This document shows, in pieces, positions 37,916 through 51,617 of a stretch of DNA of 64,000 bases. The first letter of the stretch is position 1, and each line of letters begins with the position of its first letter. Made by a program: the position numbers and the translations under genes. The stretch is from Daphnia pulex (lineage: Eukaryota > Arthropoda > Branchiopoda > Diplostraca > Daphniidae): assembly GCF_021134715.1 (NCBI RefSeq), contig NC_060022.1, forward strand, positions 4,655,001 to 4,719,000, read 5' to 3'. Below the pieces are notes generated by a model that was not told the origin of the DNA, ran no database searches, and was given only the letters and a program-made list of their open reading frames with translations.

Positions 37916-38302
37916 ACAAAGCTCACTTGCTAGTTTAATGCAAATTTTCCGGAAGTATACCGGAAGTAAGCGATAGCGCCTTAACCATTGAGCTGCCGAC
38001 CAAATAAACCAAATATTCGTGATCTCCGTGAAATTTGGGGTCGATTAGGGGTAATTTAAACGAAATCCAGAATTTGATCAAAATCGAGATTTTTCCTGAA
38101 CTATAGTTCAGGAAAATTCTCGAAACCGGAAGTACGCGTACGTACAAAAGAGAACATGAACTTTACCACAAATTTGACGAGGATCACGAATATGTGGTTC
38201 TTTTGTGCGTCAGATGAATATTTACTAAACTACTGGCAGAAATGAGAAAACCGGAAGTAGAAAAAAACCCACATTATTACAAATCTAACAAGTGAGCTTT
38301 GT
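37916..38302. mobile_element. MITE-like fold-back element, right-arm copy
   Basis: 387 bases with the same ACAAAGCTCACTTG / CAAGTGAGCTTTGT ends. Its centre is CCTGAACTATAGTTCAGG, two bases shorter than in the left arm. Confidence 0.75.
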
Positions 38303-39669
38303 TGCTGAAAGAGAAACTGACAGCTATCACCCAAAATTTCTTTGTAGTAGCAGCGAGAAATTTCTCCAGAGATGTGCAAAGTAAACGTAACTAAACTGAG
38401 TGGAAATGATCAAAGGCTAAGCCGTCTAGCGTCAGAAAGAATAAATACATGGAAACAATGTCCGCTCTAGCTCGTTGACAGTTGAAAGAAAGAACTAACA
38501 AACGAAGGCAAATAACTTTGATACTCACGTAATATTCCCCTCTCCAAATTTACATCTCGTCTTCACCAAAAACACCAAAAAGCACCGCAGCATCACACAT
38601 CACAACAGACGAAATCCCCAAGGTTTAATGAGGAGAAGCCGAGAAGGCAGCTTATTGACAGTTCACAGTTGATATTCTTGATTCTTCTGACGATGTGCCT
38701 TGTCTATGGCAACTGTTAGTGATTCCAGATTCTTGACGAAATATCGTATACTGCTACCTTTTCGTGTCACTTTTTTTAACTTTTCACTTTATTTCTATTA
38801 TTCTGCACTTTGCCTTGTGATGAATCTTTCTCTGTAGGTTTCAATGGCCATTGATGCTCAGGCTGTTAATGGAGGTGGTGAAAGGTGTGCTTGAAGCTGT
38901 TACTGTCTGTGGTGCCACAATTCAATGTGTTGTTTGTTAACTTGACCACCATGTCAAATCTCCTGTTTCCAATGTCATCCATGGCTCCATGCAGTAAGAT
39001 TAAGACACCTGAACCTGATACATGATATAGGAGTGATTTCATTGACAACTACTAACTAGATCAACAAATTTTTCTGCGTCAAAAAATAATGACGCTGTTA
39101 TTATCGAGGGTGAGAAAGCAACATGTCACCTAATAAAATAACGGGTGTTGTGTCTCATTTAATTAGTTGTGTTCTTCCACTTATTTGTCTTTGTGAATGC
39201 TCTTCCTTGTCTGATTTTATTGGTTTATAAGTGCTATTTTGTAGCAAAAAAATCACTTGTAAGTTGTTATAAAATAAATCTTTTAGATTTCTGTTTACGT
39301 TAAAGTCTTCTATGTTGGATTCCTTCCTTTTGCCTACCTTTCTTACACAGGGGGCCTTTACTTCTTAATTGGGGTCAGAGGCGACCCAGATTGATACCCA
39401 GAGGTAAGAGGGAGTTCTGTCTGGAATTTTTAAGTAAAGTGAAAGTTAAAATTGTTTGCAAAATAACACAAGATTTAAGCTACAAAATGATGAATGAAAA
39501 GGTGAAACAAGAACCTGATTTACAATTTTACATACAGTTGTACATTGGTTGAATTAAGAAAAACAACCTGAATGGCCTAAATAATTTTTTGATTTCTCGT
39601 AAAATTTGATGAAACTATTTAGCAGCTAATGTACGTAAAAGGCAGACAATTACATAATACGATACGATA

Positions 39670-40480
39670 ATACGTATAATTTTATCCGACCAGGGAAAGA
39701 GCAAAGGCTTCATCCTCTGGGAAGAGGGTCATCATCTCAGCATTGGATTATCGGCGGCCGTTGAAACGTTCAAAAGAAAGCCCGATATTCGGATGGCTGC
39801 TGACGAACGACACATCAGTGTTTAGTTTTAAATTATTTGTAAAAAAAATTCAAATAAGTTGAGTAGGAAGTCGGTGATTCAAAATTCATTACGATTACCT
39901 TCAGCAACGAAGGAAGAATCCCCCATCGTCGAAAAGGACGTTACAAAATATTCTCTGTGGATCATGGTGTGTCCAGGAGTCGATTACACAGAGTAACGGT
40001 GGCTTACAAGCGCTATGTTGGTATATCATAACAAGTCCAACCGCGTATTTAACGGATGATGATCGAAGGTGGATAACCTTCTGATGAGCAAACTAAAGTT
40101 TAATTAATTAATCGTACATTTGCAGGAAAGTTGATAATTTTACTTTTTTTTTGTGACTAGCGACTTTTTCTGGTTTAATTTCTGAATGCATTTTTCCATT
40201 AGTCGATGATCGTGCAGCGTTTCAACCTGCGCATCAACCAAAACGAAATTTTCTATTTGATCACACAAAATTTAAATGAATAGGGTTACTTGCTGAAGGA
40301 GTCGAACGGCATCTTCTATCTGGACGTCAAGATCCACGCAGAGGTGCGCATAGAGAAGAATCGAAGAAGTTTGGTCAGGGGAAACGGCACAGGCTAACCG
40401 AGAAAAGCTCAGTTCGTTTCTTCTCCTTTGGAAGTGGGTTCTGCCTCAACCTTTTCTTCTTCCAGACCTAATACTTTGTA
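39670..40480 (+). pseudogene. Exon-like fragments inside the right arm
   Basis: Inverted counterpart of 28010-28830 with the same coding-like pieces and the same interrupting stops. Parent gene not recognised. Confidence 0.35.
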
Positions 40481-41505
40481 ATTTATATTCTACGCGTATA
40501 TTCCACCATCCGCTGCAAAAATTCTTCAGTTGAAACGACTGGACAAGTAGTCGGATGGAATAATGCAAAGAACCGCCATTTGCCGGGTCAATCAATTCAG
40601 TCAGTGTCCCCTGCAAGACTTCAAAATAAAAATATTAAATTTATTGAAAAATGAATTTAGCACTCTTACTTTGGGTTTGTGTACACCTTCACCAACTGGC
40701 TGCAGCTCATACTCAGATGCTGTTAAAACAATTGAAAAAATATTAAATTAATATTGAGAAGGAAATGTCTTGTGTGATGTAATATAATGAAAGACATAAA
40801 GTTGAACTAAACAGTCCCTCGAAACTACAAGGATGCTCTATTTTGGAACTTGTGCCCATGTTGCCATTCTAATATCATAAATTTTTCAATAGAATCTACA
40901 TTTGGCAAGACTTCCCAACTTACAAAAGTAAGTGTAAACTCCATAGAAATGGAATCGTAAAACCACAAGTCCATTAAAGATGCAACACAGTTGATTCTAC
41001 AAAAAATAGGATCTAGATCTACTCTGTCAACAATTAACTAAATTCGAATGAAAATCAGTTGACATAACACACTTACTTTTGCAGTCAAGTAGAGACTTGC
41101 ATGGGTTGTACATACAACCGATACAAGTAGCAAGAGCAAGCAACGACATCAGTTTCAGGCCACACGTGATAACTGATAACGTGATTTGGCAGATTTTAAA
41201 TTACAGGCTAGATTTCCTGTAAATAAACATGTAAAAATTTTATGTTTAGCAACCATACAGTCTCGTAACGAAACAAAATCTTTTAAACTTTACTTTCTAA
41301 TGGAAATGCCATATTGTAATACGTCCTCACTGAGTGTCTCGGAAACGAATGACCAAAATTCACTCGCGAATCAATAGACACTCCGACACCTGGCGGACAT
41401 TTATTTTAGTCACCTACTGATAATTGATAAGCGACAGATGGCCATAAAAGATTAATGCAAAAAGTTAAATGATTCTAAAAACATGCTAAAAATACCTGAG
41501 ATGAT

Positions 41506-43802
41506 TATAATTTCATATGTTAAAGAAAAAAGTAGAAAAATGTAAACACTGTTCAAATTTCTTTTTCAAAATCACTTTTAAATCAATTTAGAAAATAAAT
41601 AATTTACCCCAGCTCCTGAGATAAATACATTCACTACTGCATGTCACAATTCTCGCAAACCTTTAATCGTTAAGCAGCAAAAGAGCATACTTTTTTATTT
41701 ACTTAAAACGCACAGGCCGCCAAACAAGAATTTTTGTATGCGCCCAGTCTAAGGATTTCCTTTATAAATGAGGATTGATAAACGTTCAGGGAATCTCTGT
41801 ACGTGTGTGTGTATTTGAGAAAGGTATCACTTAAATATACAATTCAACCTTTATGATATCTCGTGGTAGACGGGAGTATAACGGAGCGTACATGCATGTT
41901 CATGTTGTGTTTTTTTTTTTGTTTTTTGGGTTTTTTTTTTTGTTTTTTTTTTTTTTTTTGGGTTTTTTGTTCAATTTTGGAAACAAGGTGAAAATGTGCA
42001 AGAGACGGAACTTGTTGGTTTTTGAGTTGGGTAAACTAACGGATACAAATGGATGTACAATGGAAAGGAATACCAAACTAAAACAAGGTTCCAATTCAAA
42101 CTAATATTTTAGCCAATCATCCATTGAATTTAGGGAGGATTGGGTAATGGCCAGGAAAGGTTAGGATATACTAGATGAAATTTTGGTTAAATCTGAGATG
42201 ATGAACCAATGTAGGTATACATTTTAATTAACAAACACGTTTAACACACCAGAGCCAACATTTACAACGGTATGAAGATTCATGTATGATACAATCATCG
42301 CAATTACCATATATATATATATGTATATATATATATACACAAAACTATAGATTAATGATATTTTAATTTTGTGTATAATATTAATAATAATAATGTACAC
42401 GGACGCACCGTTCATATGGGAGTGGATGAATTACTCTCTAACCCAATGTTCTTTTGCATGGCGGAGGGCTTTCTATTAAAATCATGTTGCACCGAGGCAT
42501 GTGATATAATACCTATGTCATAGCGAAATAAAGAGTTGGATAGAAAACAACAAAATATAGAACATCGAGTTGTTGTCGCCCACCAGGTAATTTCAACTGT
42601 GCATACACTGTACAAAAATCCATTTGTTTTAGTACAAAACAAAACAAAACAAACAATCCCTCATCAAAAAAAGAGGACCTGAAAAATCCACTCTTGTGTA
42701 CAGTACAGCACAGTATCGTGGCAGGAGGGAGTGAATAAGCTGCATCGTCGAGAGGTTTCCAAAAACATGCCGAACAAAATAGAAAAAAACAACAATAATA
42801 ATAGTAGCAAAAAAGAAAAAAAAATATATAGAATAACAACAGGTTTATGTAAATGTAGATGTAATGTAAGCTTTGGCAATGGCCGACGATAATTACTCAG
42901 GGTATATCGAAGTGAGATAGAGCTAATGTGTCTAGCCGTCTCTCAATTATTTTGGCGCCCGATTGATTTCACGTTTCACTCTGAAGGAGTTTTGAAACGC
43001 GAACAAGCACTCTGTTACGGCATTTAAACGTTTGTTTGTTTTGGTTTGGTTTTTTTACTCGTCTAAATATGTTCTAAATGCCTTTTGAATATCCCCTCTC
43101 TTTCCCAGGTCGAACAGTACCAGCTGCCTTTTTTGTGAGGACTAGGGTAGGAGAGAAATATATATATATACTGTATACGTAACGAATAATTTCATTTGAT
43201 TTTTTAGATTTCTGTTTAACTTAAATATAAATATAGAAAAACCAGTTCAATTTTGAAACCGAATCAGTAATAGCGATACAGAATTTATAAAGTACCGGCG
43301 CTGTTAATCAAAAACTAATGCACAGGAATAATAAGTATTTCCCTTTCTTTGCATTCTCATTTTTCTGTAATATAGAGAAATACGAATTACTTCCTCTCTC
43401 TTTTTTTTTTTTTTAAATTTTACAAATACAGTCAATATAATATAAAGTCATTAATATTATCTTAAAAAGAAGAAGAGCCATCACTTGAGTTTTTAAGCGT
43501 ACGAAGATGTGGTCGAAAGTCAAAATGACCCACAGCAGCAGAGTGTGCTCTACCCCGACAATCCGGAAGGTGATTTTTTTGTTTGGTTTTTTTCCCCCTT
43601 AAATTAAAAGTGTGATGTTTATAGTATGTAACTGATGATGATTATTTTTGTCACGTTAGCATTAAAACGTGTAGATACGTGTGAGTGAGAATGTCATCAA
43701 AGTGTGACGAATGCGTGTGTGTGTGTTTCCGTGTTTCTTTGTTTGAATCTGTGTGGGTGGATGTTGAACGATGTGGTACCAGAAGAACTCGACGGTTCTT
43801 TT
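41506..43802 (-). other. Probable dunce 3' UTR and downstream DNA
   Basis: Lies between the outer palindrome border and the dunce stop. T/G-rich near 41908-41962, a TA microsatellite at about 42307-42336, and A/T runs. No coding exon supported on either strand. The UTR end is not marked by a clear poly(A) signal. Confidence 0.5.
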
Positions 43803-46800
43803 TTAGTCGTCTTCTTCGTTGCCGCTCTCGCCCTCTTCCAGCGTGATTTGAAACTGGATGCGTTCAGAAGGGACGGACAGAGCGTTGCTGGAGCGCCAGT
43901 GACCATCTTCGCTCTCTATTCGGTTGACGTCGTCAGCCTCTCCTGTTTCCGTGTTTTCGCCCGTATCGTCTGTGCCAAACAATCGGTATTATTCGTTGGA
44001 TGATCTTCAGCAATGAAAATAATCAGCGATAACTAACCTGATTGATCGACAGGAGTGTTGTCCGACTGAGCGGGAGGTGGTGAAGGAGGTATCATGCTAA
44101 AGTACCAGTCGCGATTATCCTCCAATCCGTCGAGTATGTCCTGAGCGTCTGGATGCACCAAATCGGCCCAAGTTTCCCAAAGAGGATGCACAATGTAATC
44201 GATGAAGCCCACCTACAAAGGAAGTAGAGATGAGTCATTCAGCCTTTTACACGGTCGATCTCATTTTGCTGCTTAACAAATCTTCTTCTTTGATAATTGT
44301 ACTGAGGGTTAGAGATCAATGGGGCAAATTTGAATGAGCACCTGCGACTTTTCGATGGTAGCATTCTGCCTGTCACACATCGGGCTGACATCGAGGCCTT
44401 GTTCACGTTCACGGTCACCCTGTTGGAAGAACTCTTCCATGATAAGCGATACCCAGCGACGGTAAATGTCCAACGGTTTGGTTGGATTGCTCAAATCAGC
44501 GCAGTGCACCATGTTTTGAAGCACCTACAATCGTGTCGTGGCAAAAAGCAACAAAGTAGAAACCGGACACGTCAGTACATAGTAAATGAAACCAACTTAT
44601 TGCTATATCGGCTGTCACCTCGGCGGGTTAAATTCAGCCGACCGTGATCGATGTGTTGATGCAACACGTCAAACAATACCTGAATGCGATCGGTGTAGTT
44701 GTCCAGGAGTAGGACACCCGAGCCGGCCACTTTCTTCGTTTCCACCATCGTTTTCAAATCGGCCAGCAAACTCATGTGCTTCGACATGTCGGTAGCCAAG
44801 ACCATGTCGATGACCATCTTGCGCAGGGTTTGCCGCTGCTTCTTGTTCAAATTGCTGAAAATGTCGCAATCGGGGCTTTGCAACAACTTGAACGCCACCG
44901 CCAGATGATGATTCTCCAGCACGGATTCATCGTTATACATGAGAGCCAATTCGGAACCTGATGGAAAACGAAATTGTTTTTTGTTCGTTATTTCATAATC
45001 GAATTTCAATTACGCCCAGAGAGTGATTACGTATTAGTGTCAAAACTCACTTGTATTGATCAGAAATTGATTGGTGAGACCGGGGTGATCGACGTCGTGA
45101 ATAGTTGCGGCGAAGATGGCCGCCATAATTTCCAAATTGGTAAACACCGACTGCAAAGTAATAAGTTTATTGCAAATTACTTTGTGTGTGCGCGCGTTAG
45201 ATGATGAAGAACAACATCCACAGGATGAAGCCCTTAAGGGCAAAAGTTGTTGGAAAAAGTGTTCCATTCATTTCCAGATAGAAATGGGAAGGAAAGTAAA
45301 ATAATTTGCTACACAATGGAATCATCAATAAGGACTTTGCTGAACATCGACGCTTTGAATAAATTGGCAGCATCCGCCGAGACCCTGGAAAGCTCCACCT
45401 CTCCCCCCCCCTCCCTCATCATTTGCCCTCCCCCATTTCGTCTATGACGTCTTTTCTCACTTTTACCAGCTCCCGCACGTACTGCTGCCACCCCCCTTTT
45501 TTTTTTAACTTGCTACGCAATTATGGATTGGCGTCACGTCGTCGCGTCTACTTCCCAGGCAGCACAGTCGACCTCTCTTTTGCTCTATAAGCTCTCGCGA
45601 TTTTCCTACTCACCTCTAATGCAGGAGAATTAAGTAGAACGTGGGTGGACTGAGTGACATCAGCAGCGTGAAAGTGATTATGGTAGGGCACCTCCTTGCC
45701 GTAGTGATCCTCGAGCGTCATCAGGAAAGAGACCAAAGTCTTGTCGGGTATCTTGAAGGCGTTCATAAGACCGCGCTCCTGCTCAACCAAACCAAAATGC
45801 GTATTACATATCGCGGCCCACATCGGGCGGAATTTCATTTCGTCCCGCCGTTAGAGGGTTATGCACGTACTTTGAAAATGGCGTACGTCACGGCCGTCAG
45901 CGGTCGATTGCTGGACAGTTCCGCTATTCTGAAAATGTCGATACCCCAGCGGTCGACTTCGTCCAGAAACTGCAAAAAAGATTAAACGTCCCGGATGAAA
46001 TGGATGATTAGACGGGCGGGCATTGGGTTGCGTAATGTAGGGTACCTTTCCGAGTTCATGTTCATTGGCTGTGTCCACCCCGTATTTGGCCACCTTCTCC
46101 GAGGTGGTGACACTGTTCGAGTGACTCAACGGTCTCTTAACGCCGGATATGTGTGACATGGCCCGGCCCACGTGACTCGACGACGCCGATGACGAGGCCG
46201 GAGTAGCTCCACTTTTAGCTGACAAGGCGACCACTGTCCCCGACGATGATGACGATGACGTAACAGATCCGCCCAACGTGAAACCATCCTTGCCACCATC
46301 CTTGGACTTTCGCGGTCCCGAGGCTGATAAACGGGCCTTTTCCGTCTCTGAATCGTCGACGCGCAGCGACGGCAAATCCAACTCTTGTTGTTTATCTGCA
46401 AACAGAAAATGGGTCAAAAAAATTGTTCATAAGTATTACGTAAAAGAAGTATTAGGCTCATGATAGAGAGCAACCAAGTTGAATAACCCGCGCAAACTTG
46501 ACGGGATTCGCTACCTTACAGTTACAGTTAACTTCGCCAAGCGAACCTAATTGGATTCCGCTAATACCAAGATGCATAATGGATTACAGCGATGTTGGGT
46601 ATATTGTGTCCTACTTTAGACTAATTTAGGTGTACTCAATGATGATTTGTAGCCTAGCTTGTTATCCAACTAAACTTCTAAGAGCTTAGGAAGCGACGCA
46701 AATTCCATCGGGCCATGAGATGTGCCATTAGGCGCCTAATTAGAGGCGATTCTACACCCATTCGAGATGATAGAAGAAATCAAAATGGACAAAAGAAGAG

Positions 46801-49800
46801 CGTGTTTCTTCAAGGGAACTACCAGGAGGTGATAGAATTTTCTACTATCACATAGTTCGTCAACAAGTTAAGCCCAACAAGATAACAAAGTAAAGAATTT
46901 GCACGAAACCCGCAGATATTTAGTTCCGGAACCGAAACAACCAGAAAAAGATCCTCCAGGACCCTCTTGACAGCCGAGAAGAAGGAATAATAGTCTCTCT
47001 CTGTGTGGGAGTTTAATTCAATTGAAAGTAGAACGCGCGAGGGCAAAAGAAGAATGCGGCCTGTCGTATAAATATATGTACGTGTACAATGTAAACATTG
47101 CGTTAGGTGTTTTGTAAGGCTGCCACCGCGAGTCGGCCCCGTTGTGTGAGCGTCGTCGGGTGATAGCTGGTCGACTACAATCAATCGCCTGTGTCAACAG
47201 ACACAAAGCACAATTTTAAAAGTTCCACGAAAGGTTAACCGAAACAAAAAATCCGGACTTTGTGTTTCTCGGAGGTATTCTGTAACGAGTTTGTTTGTCT
47301 AGCTCATCCTTCCGCGTAGCAAGTAATATATATTTATACATCCTTTGCCGGGCTGCACAATTGCCGTTCCATTGTATTTTTAATGGGTTTCAATTTGTAT
47401 GTGTTAAAACCCCCTCTCCCTCCGCTCCTGCCGTGCCAGTTATTTCATTTGCACCGGGTGTGTACAACATAAGAGGAATTCCGACTTTCAATTCAAACCC
47501 GATTTCAATTGGGATGCCAAACCCAGGCCTCTTCTTGTTCTCTAATCTTTTCTCTTTTCCCTTTAGCCGGCGATGCGGTTGTTTTATACGTAGGAACTGC
47601 ACGAGCGCTTCCGCATAACTGGAGATCCAAACGGAACATTTTTCTTTTTCTTCCTTCCCATTTTTGTTTTCCTGTTTCTCCGCTCCTTCTCTCTATCCTT
47701 CGTGGCGTCCAGGGATCTATATCTCTATATATAACTGTTACGGCGCCATTTTCAACTCGATGGCCAACACGTCAACACACACGCAATAGGGGGCGATCGA
47801 ACCGTCTCAACAAAAAAAAAAAAAACCTTCGTTACTTGTAAGTTCTCACTGTCGTGTCGTGGGGCGAGCGAGCGACAGTTTTTCTCCTCCTATGTGACGG
47901 AAAACGCAAAAAAAAGGAAAAAGAGAAAAAGGTATTCCGAAAAATCCATTAACCGCCCATCGTGAGCAGTGGGGAGAGAGAAAAGTTTAGCGATGACACA
48001 CGAGTGACCAGCGCAGCGGCTCCTGTCGGTCAAGTATCGCCATCGTCGCCGCCGTCGTTGCTGGCTGCTGGCGAACGGAAAGCGATCAATAATTTCTTTA
48101 CACTCAACGTTTCTTTGCCCAGCACTGGCCGATGGTGTGCGTCGTGGCAACGAGGGAAAAGAATCCAGACACACACACACTCCGGAACCCCCCTTAAACC
48201 CAGCAGACAGTCGGAGTGTATGTATTTTAAAATATGAACGCACACACTCCCGTCTGCGCAAAATGAGAAAGAGATTGAGGGAGACAACGATGAAAAAGAA
48301 GAGATAAAATAAGAAAAACAAAAAAAAAAAAAAAAAAAAAAAACAAGATGAGGATGCGGAATTTGTGGGTGTGATGAGAGCGGACGTCACAGGGAGGAAA
48401 TAGGGGCAGTAACCACGCCCACATCACCAGCCGCCATTTCTCTCTCTCTCCTCGGTTCTCCTCTATATCTATAAGGAGTCGAAAGGGCTGGTGCACTGGT
48501 CCACCGTCGAATGAAGTAAGGACGAGCGGTTGATCGATCCATCGATCCCAATAGCCTCTCAGACCCTATAGTCCGTCCACCAGCATACACACAACGAAAT
48601 GCGAAAACAAAGGTCGGCGCGGCTGGGGCCAGGAAGGAAGAAAAGGAATGATGAAAGCATAGAATATACTATATAGTTGGGCCAGCAGAAAAAGGAGGAT
48701 ATTGGTTCCAAGACTAAAAACCCAAAAGAAGAAGAAGAAGTTTCAAGTGAGAGGGATAAAAGAGAAAGAATATGTGGCGCTCGCTGGCCGAGAGAGTATC
48801 ATCCGCTCTTCTTTCTTTTCTGGCCGGTTGACAATTTCCTTCGCCCAGCGCACAGCTATACCTTTAGTAGAGTAGTATATATCCTATACGTTTTCCCTCC
48901 TTTTCCTACTCCTCGGTCGGTCGTCTCCTAATTCTCTTCGCTCCTCCTCCATGACGACATGCTCCCGAATATCTCTCCCGCCCCAAGTCTGCCGACTTCG
49001 CTCGAGCTCAACGTGCATAGTTTGTCCTTTTGTTTATTCAGCACAACAAGGCAGAGCTCCAAAAAATGTTACCGCCAGCACGCCGATGAAAAACCAACGT
49101 CAATATATCGACTGGGGGGGGGGGTTGTATATTATATGTGCGCATCGCCCACCGTTGCATCCATCATCCGAAAACTCACGTAGGACCCGACGACTGAAAT
49201 TGACGCACTTTCCAAGCAGGAGACAACTCCCGCTAATGAACGACGACTCTTTTTTTTCCCCTCTTTTTTGATGCTAAAACATTCGCCCACTCGTCCAACA
49301 GTTCAATCTTTTTCCCCTTTGCTTTTTTGTATTTTTTAAACTAAAAACGTGAATTGATTGGACGACGGATATCCTATTATTTACAAGTTGTCTGTCTGTC
49401 GAGAAATACGGACTAAAAGAAAAGTTTTGTCCTTTTTTTTTTAATTTCCGGTGTTTCTCCCGGGGAAAAGGACAAAATGGCCGAAATGAGACGTGGCTTA
49501 AGCAAAATGGCAAAGATATAGCCGGGAATGTAACGAATACACAACGCCCGAACGTTATGTATGGGGTCTCTGGCCGACCAAAGACACCAATACTGGCAAT
49601 ACACAATATTATAAAGACGTGGTAGTGACTTTTTACGGCTTGGTCTGGTCTGACTTTTCATCCGGCGACAGATTATTATAGCCTCGACTCGGTTGACACG
49701 TTGTCAAGTCACTGGCTGAGTGTTGGCTGATGCCCGTAGTCGATGACAGTCTTCTTCTTTTCTTTCACGCCGTCTCGCGACTAACACAAATACATTTTGG

Positions 49801-51617
49801 GCTTGCTGGCTGTTGCTATAGGGGACCCGGCAATCACGGGGCGCCGTCGATACTAATTAGGTGAAGAGTCTCGTTGCTGCTCTTCTCTCTGGCTGGTATA
49901 CCTGATTGCCGGAGAGCCGATACGGCCCGAAAATCTTGTTTTTGTTTATTGATTCCATATACCCCTTAGACTGTGTTTAGACGTTTAACATCTAAAAAAA
50001 GAAACCTCGTCGAGTTGTGAACGAATCCTGGTCGGAGCCCAACGTAGACGATCCCTTCCTTCTGATTGAATGGACTTGAAAGGAAACGGGATGACGCGTC
50101 TCTCTCTCCCTCCCTCGTCTACTACATATGCGCGGTTATTATATTATGTATCAAATTGCGTTTCGACGTGGAGCACAAAGGCGCCCGTCAAAACACACAC
50201 ACAAGAGTTACTGACGTCACACGCTCGTTTTGGACGGAGTGGTGGGAGGAGGGAAAGAGAAACGCTAGGCCCGACGCCATTGGATGAAATGGGAGATGCC
50301 CACACACACACTCACACACACACAGAGATTAACAAGTTAAGATGCTCCGTGATGACGCGTGGAAAAAGATTGGCCGATATAAAACCTGCGACGAAGTTCT
50401 TACTTACTTCCTTGTTACTAAATCACATTACTTGTGTAATATATCCGCTCGCAGCATGTGAAAGCACGTGTGTGTATATAGCTCAGTGTGTGTAGATGAA
50501 TCGCATCGAGTCTGTGTGGAAAAATGAACGGATGGAAGGGGGGGGGATAGGGCGTGAATGGGCGGCTCTAAAAATGGAATCCGCATGATATTGCGCCTCT
50601 CGTTCAGCTGCAATAACAATTCGCTTCGGCCCCTCCTACGACCGACTGCCGTTCAAAATCATTTCAACAAAAAAAAAAAAAAAAAATGAAATTGGCAGAA
50701 AAGAAAAATGAAGGAGAGAAACGATCAAAGTCGATGGCGCGCGAACGGGCCGGGACGAAATTAGCTTCTCCTTTTGCTATATCTCTCGGTCGCACACACA
50801 CATATATATTTATAGGCGAAAAAATAGATATAGCCTTCCACTCTCTCTCTCTCTCTCTCACTGTCTCGGACACGAATATAGATCTCGCATCACCGTTGTA
50901 CAACAAAAAACACGAGACGGAAATAGCCACAAATCAAGCGTTCGCGTGCCCCTTTCAACGCGCAAACAGCCAGTGGGGGGAATGCTACTGACAGGAAAGT
51001 GTTCATCTTATTTCACTCCTGTTTGTGTTTATATAGTAAAATTCCAGCGTGCTGCTGCTGCTGCTGCTGACTGGGATCCACGAAAATAAGAAGACAGGCA
51101 AAACAATAACAAAAGCCATGATTAAGAAAGAAGGAGAAAATAAGGGCAACGGGGTCCGTCGCTCCAACTTACCCAAGAATGTCGAACAGATGTACTCGGA
51201 GATCTGGTTGCCCGATCGACTGGATTCGGAAAAATGGCTCAGCTCTTTGTTCAGCATCCGTTTGAACTAGGGAAATGAGAAATGAAAAGAAAATATTAAA
51301 ATGAGAACAGTTTATAGATTCACGATTTCGTCTATGTATTTTTTAGTATTTTTGAAGAACTCCATGCCTATGCAAATTTGGGACCCGCATCATCGGATAG
51401 GTGTTGGGGGTCGGAAGGAGGGGCGATATCCATCGGTCATTCACTAGAGTGAAATATCACTTGCATTCGTCATTTTGCCGAGCTCTTTCGATCGCATTCC
51501 AAATGGTATTTATGGTCGACCACAATCGCCACTGAGATTTCATTCGAGATTCAAAAGGGGGTCACGGTCGGAATAGCTTACCAAGAAACCGGCATCATCC
51601 AAGAGTTTGATGGCCAT
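43803..51617 (-). CDS. dnc: cAMP-specific 3',5'-cyclic phosphodiesterase (dunce/PDE4), short isoform
   Basis: Minus-strand exons: 51617-51582, 51266-51173, 46395-46046, 45969-45871, 45778-45614, 45150-45051, 44957-44680, 44524-44342, 44212-44038, 43969-43803; phases agree, 548 residues. Exon 1 codes [12 protein letters not shown]; exon 2 is the UCR2 part [19 protein letters not shown]; exon 3 is a Ser-rich linker. The HD-type catalytic domain (about 160-500) hydrolyses cAMP to AMP: His226 in [10 protein letters not shown] is the expected proton donor; His230, His266 and Asp267 (HDVDHPG) and Asp384 (VHCADLSNP) bind the two metals; Gln435 and Phe438 (SQVGFIDY) hold the purine. The ending [12 protein letters not shown] is dunce-like. 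UCR1 is not found in the window. The 4.8 kb and smaller 5' introns leave room for other promoters. Confidence 0.93.
46396..51172 (-). other. Large dunce intron, repeat-rich
   Basis: No conserved exon recognised. Contains a 24-base A run at 48320-48343, CA tracts (e.g. 50301-50324), a CT tract at 50841-50859, a six-unit CTG tract at 51051-51069, and a full TGACGTCA at 50212. It may hide alternative promoters. Confidence 0.45.
50212..50219. promoter_or_regulatory. cAMP-response palindrome TGACGTCA in the dunce intron
   Basis: Exact eight-base CREB/ATF palindrome. Function inferred only. Confidence 0.4.

Larger units (their letters stand above)
35398..41505 (-). repeat. Right arm of the 14.5 kb palindrome
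   Basis: Inverted copy of 27001-33093, 6.11 kb. Inner border TTGTCTTTTCAG at 35398; outer border CTGAGATGAT ending at 41505. It keeps 13 bases near 41371-41385 that the left arm lacks. No complete gene inside. Confidence 0.95.

Noticed and set aside
41391-41505. Helitron end (CTGA near the outer border of the right arm)
   Set aside because: No preceding hairpin, no matching 5' TC end in a convincing position, and no replication-helicase coding sequence.
47890-48390. 166-codon minus-strand frame inside the large dunce intron
   Set aside because: It starts with a run of Phe codons from the 24-base A tract and has no family resemblance or splice-phase match to dunce.
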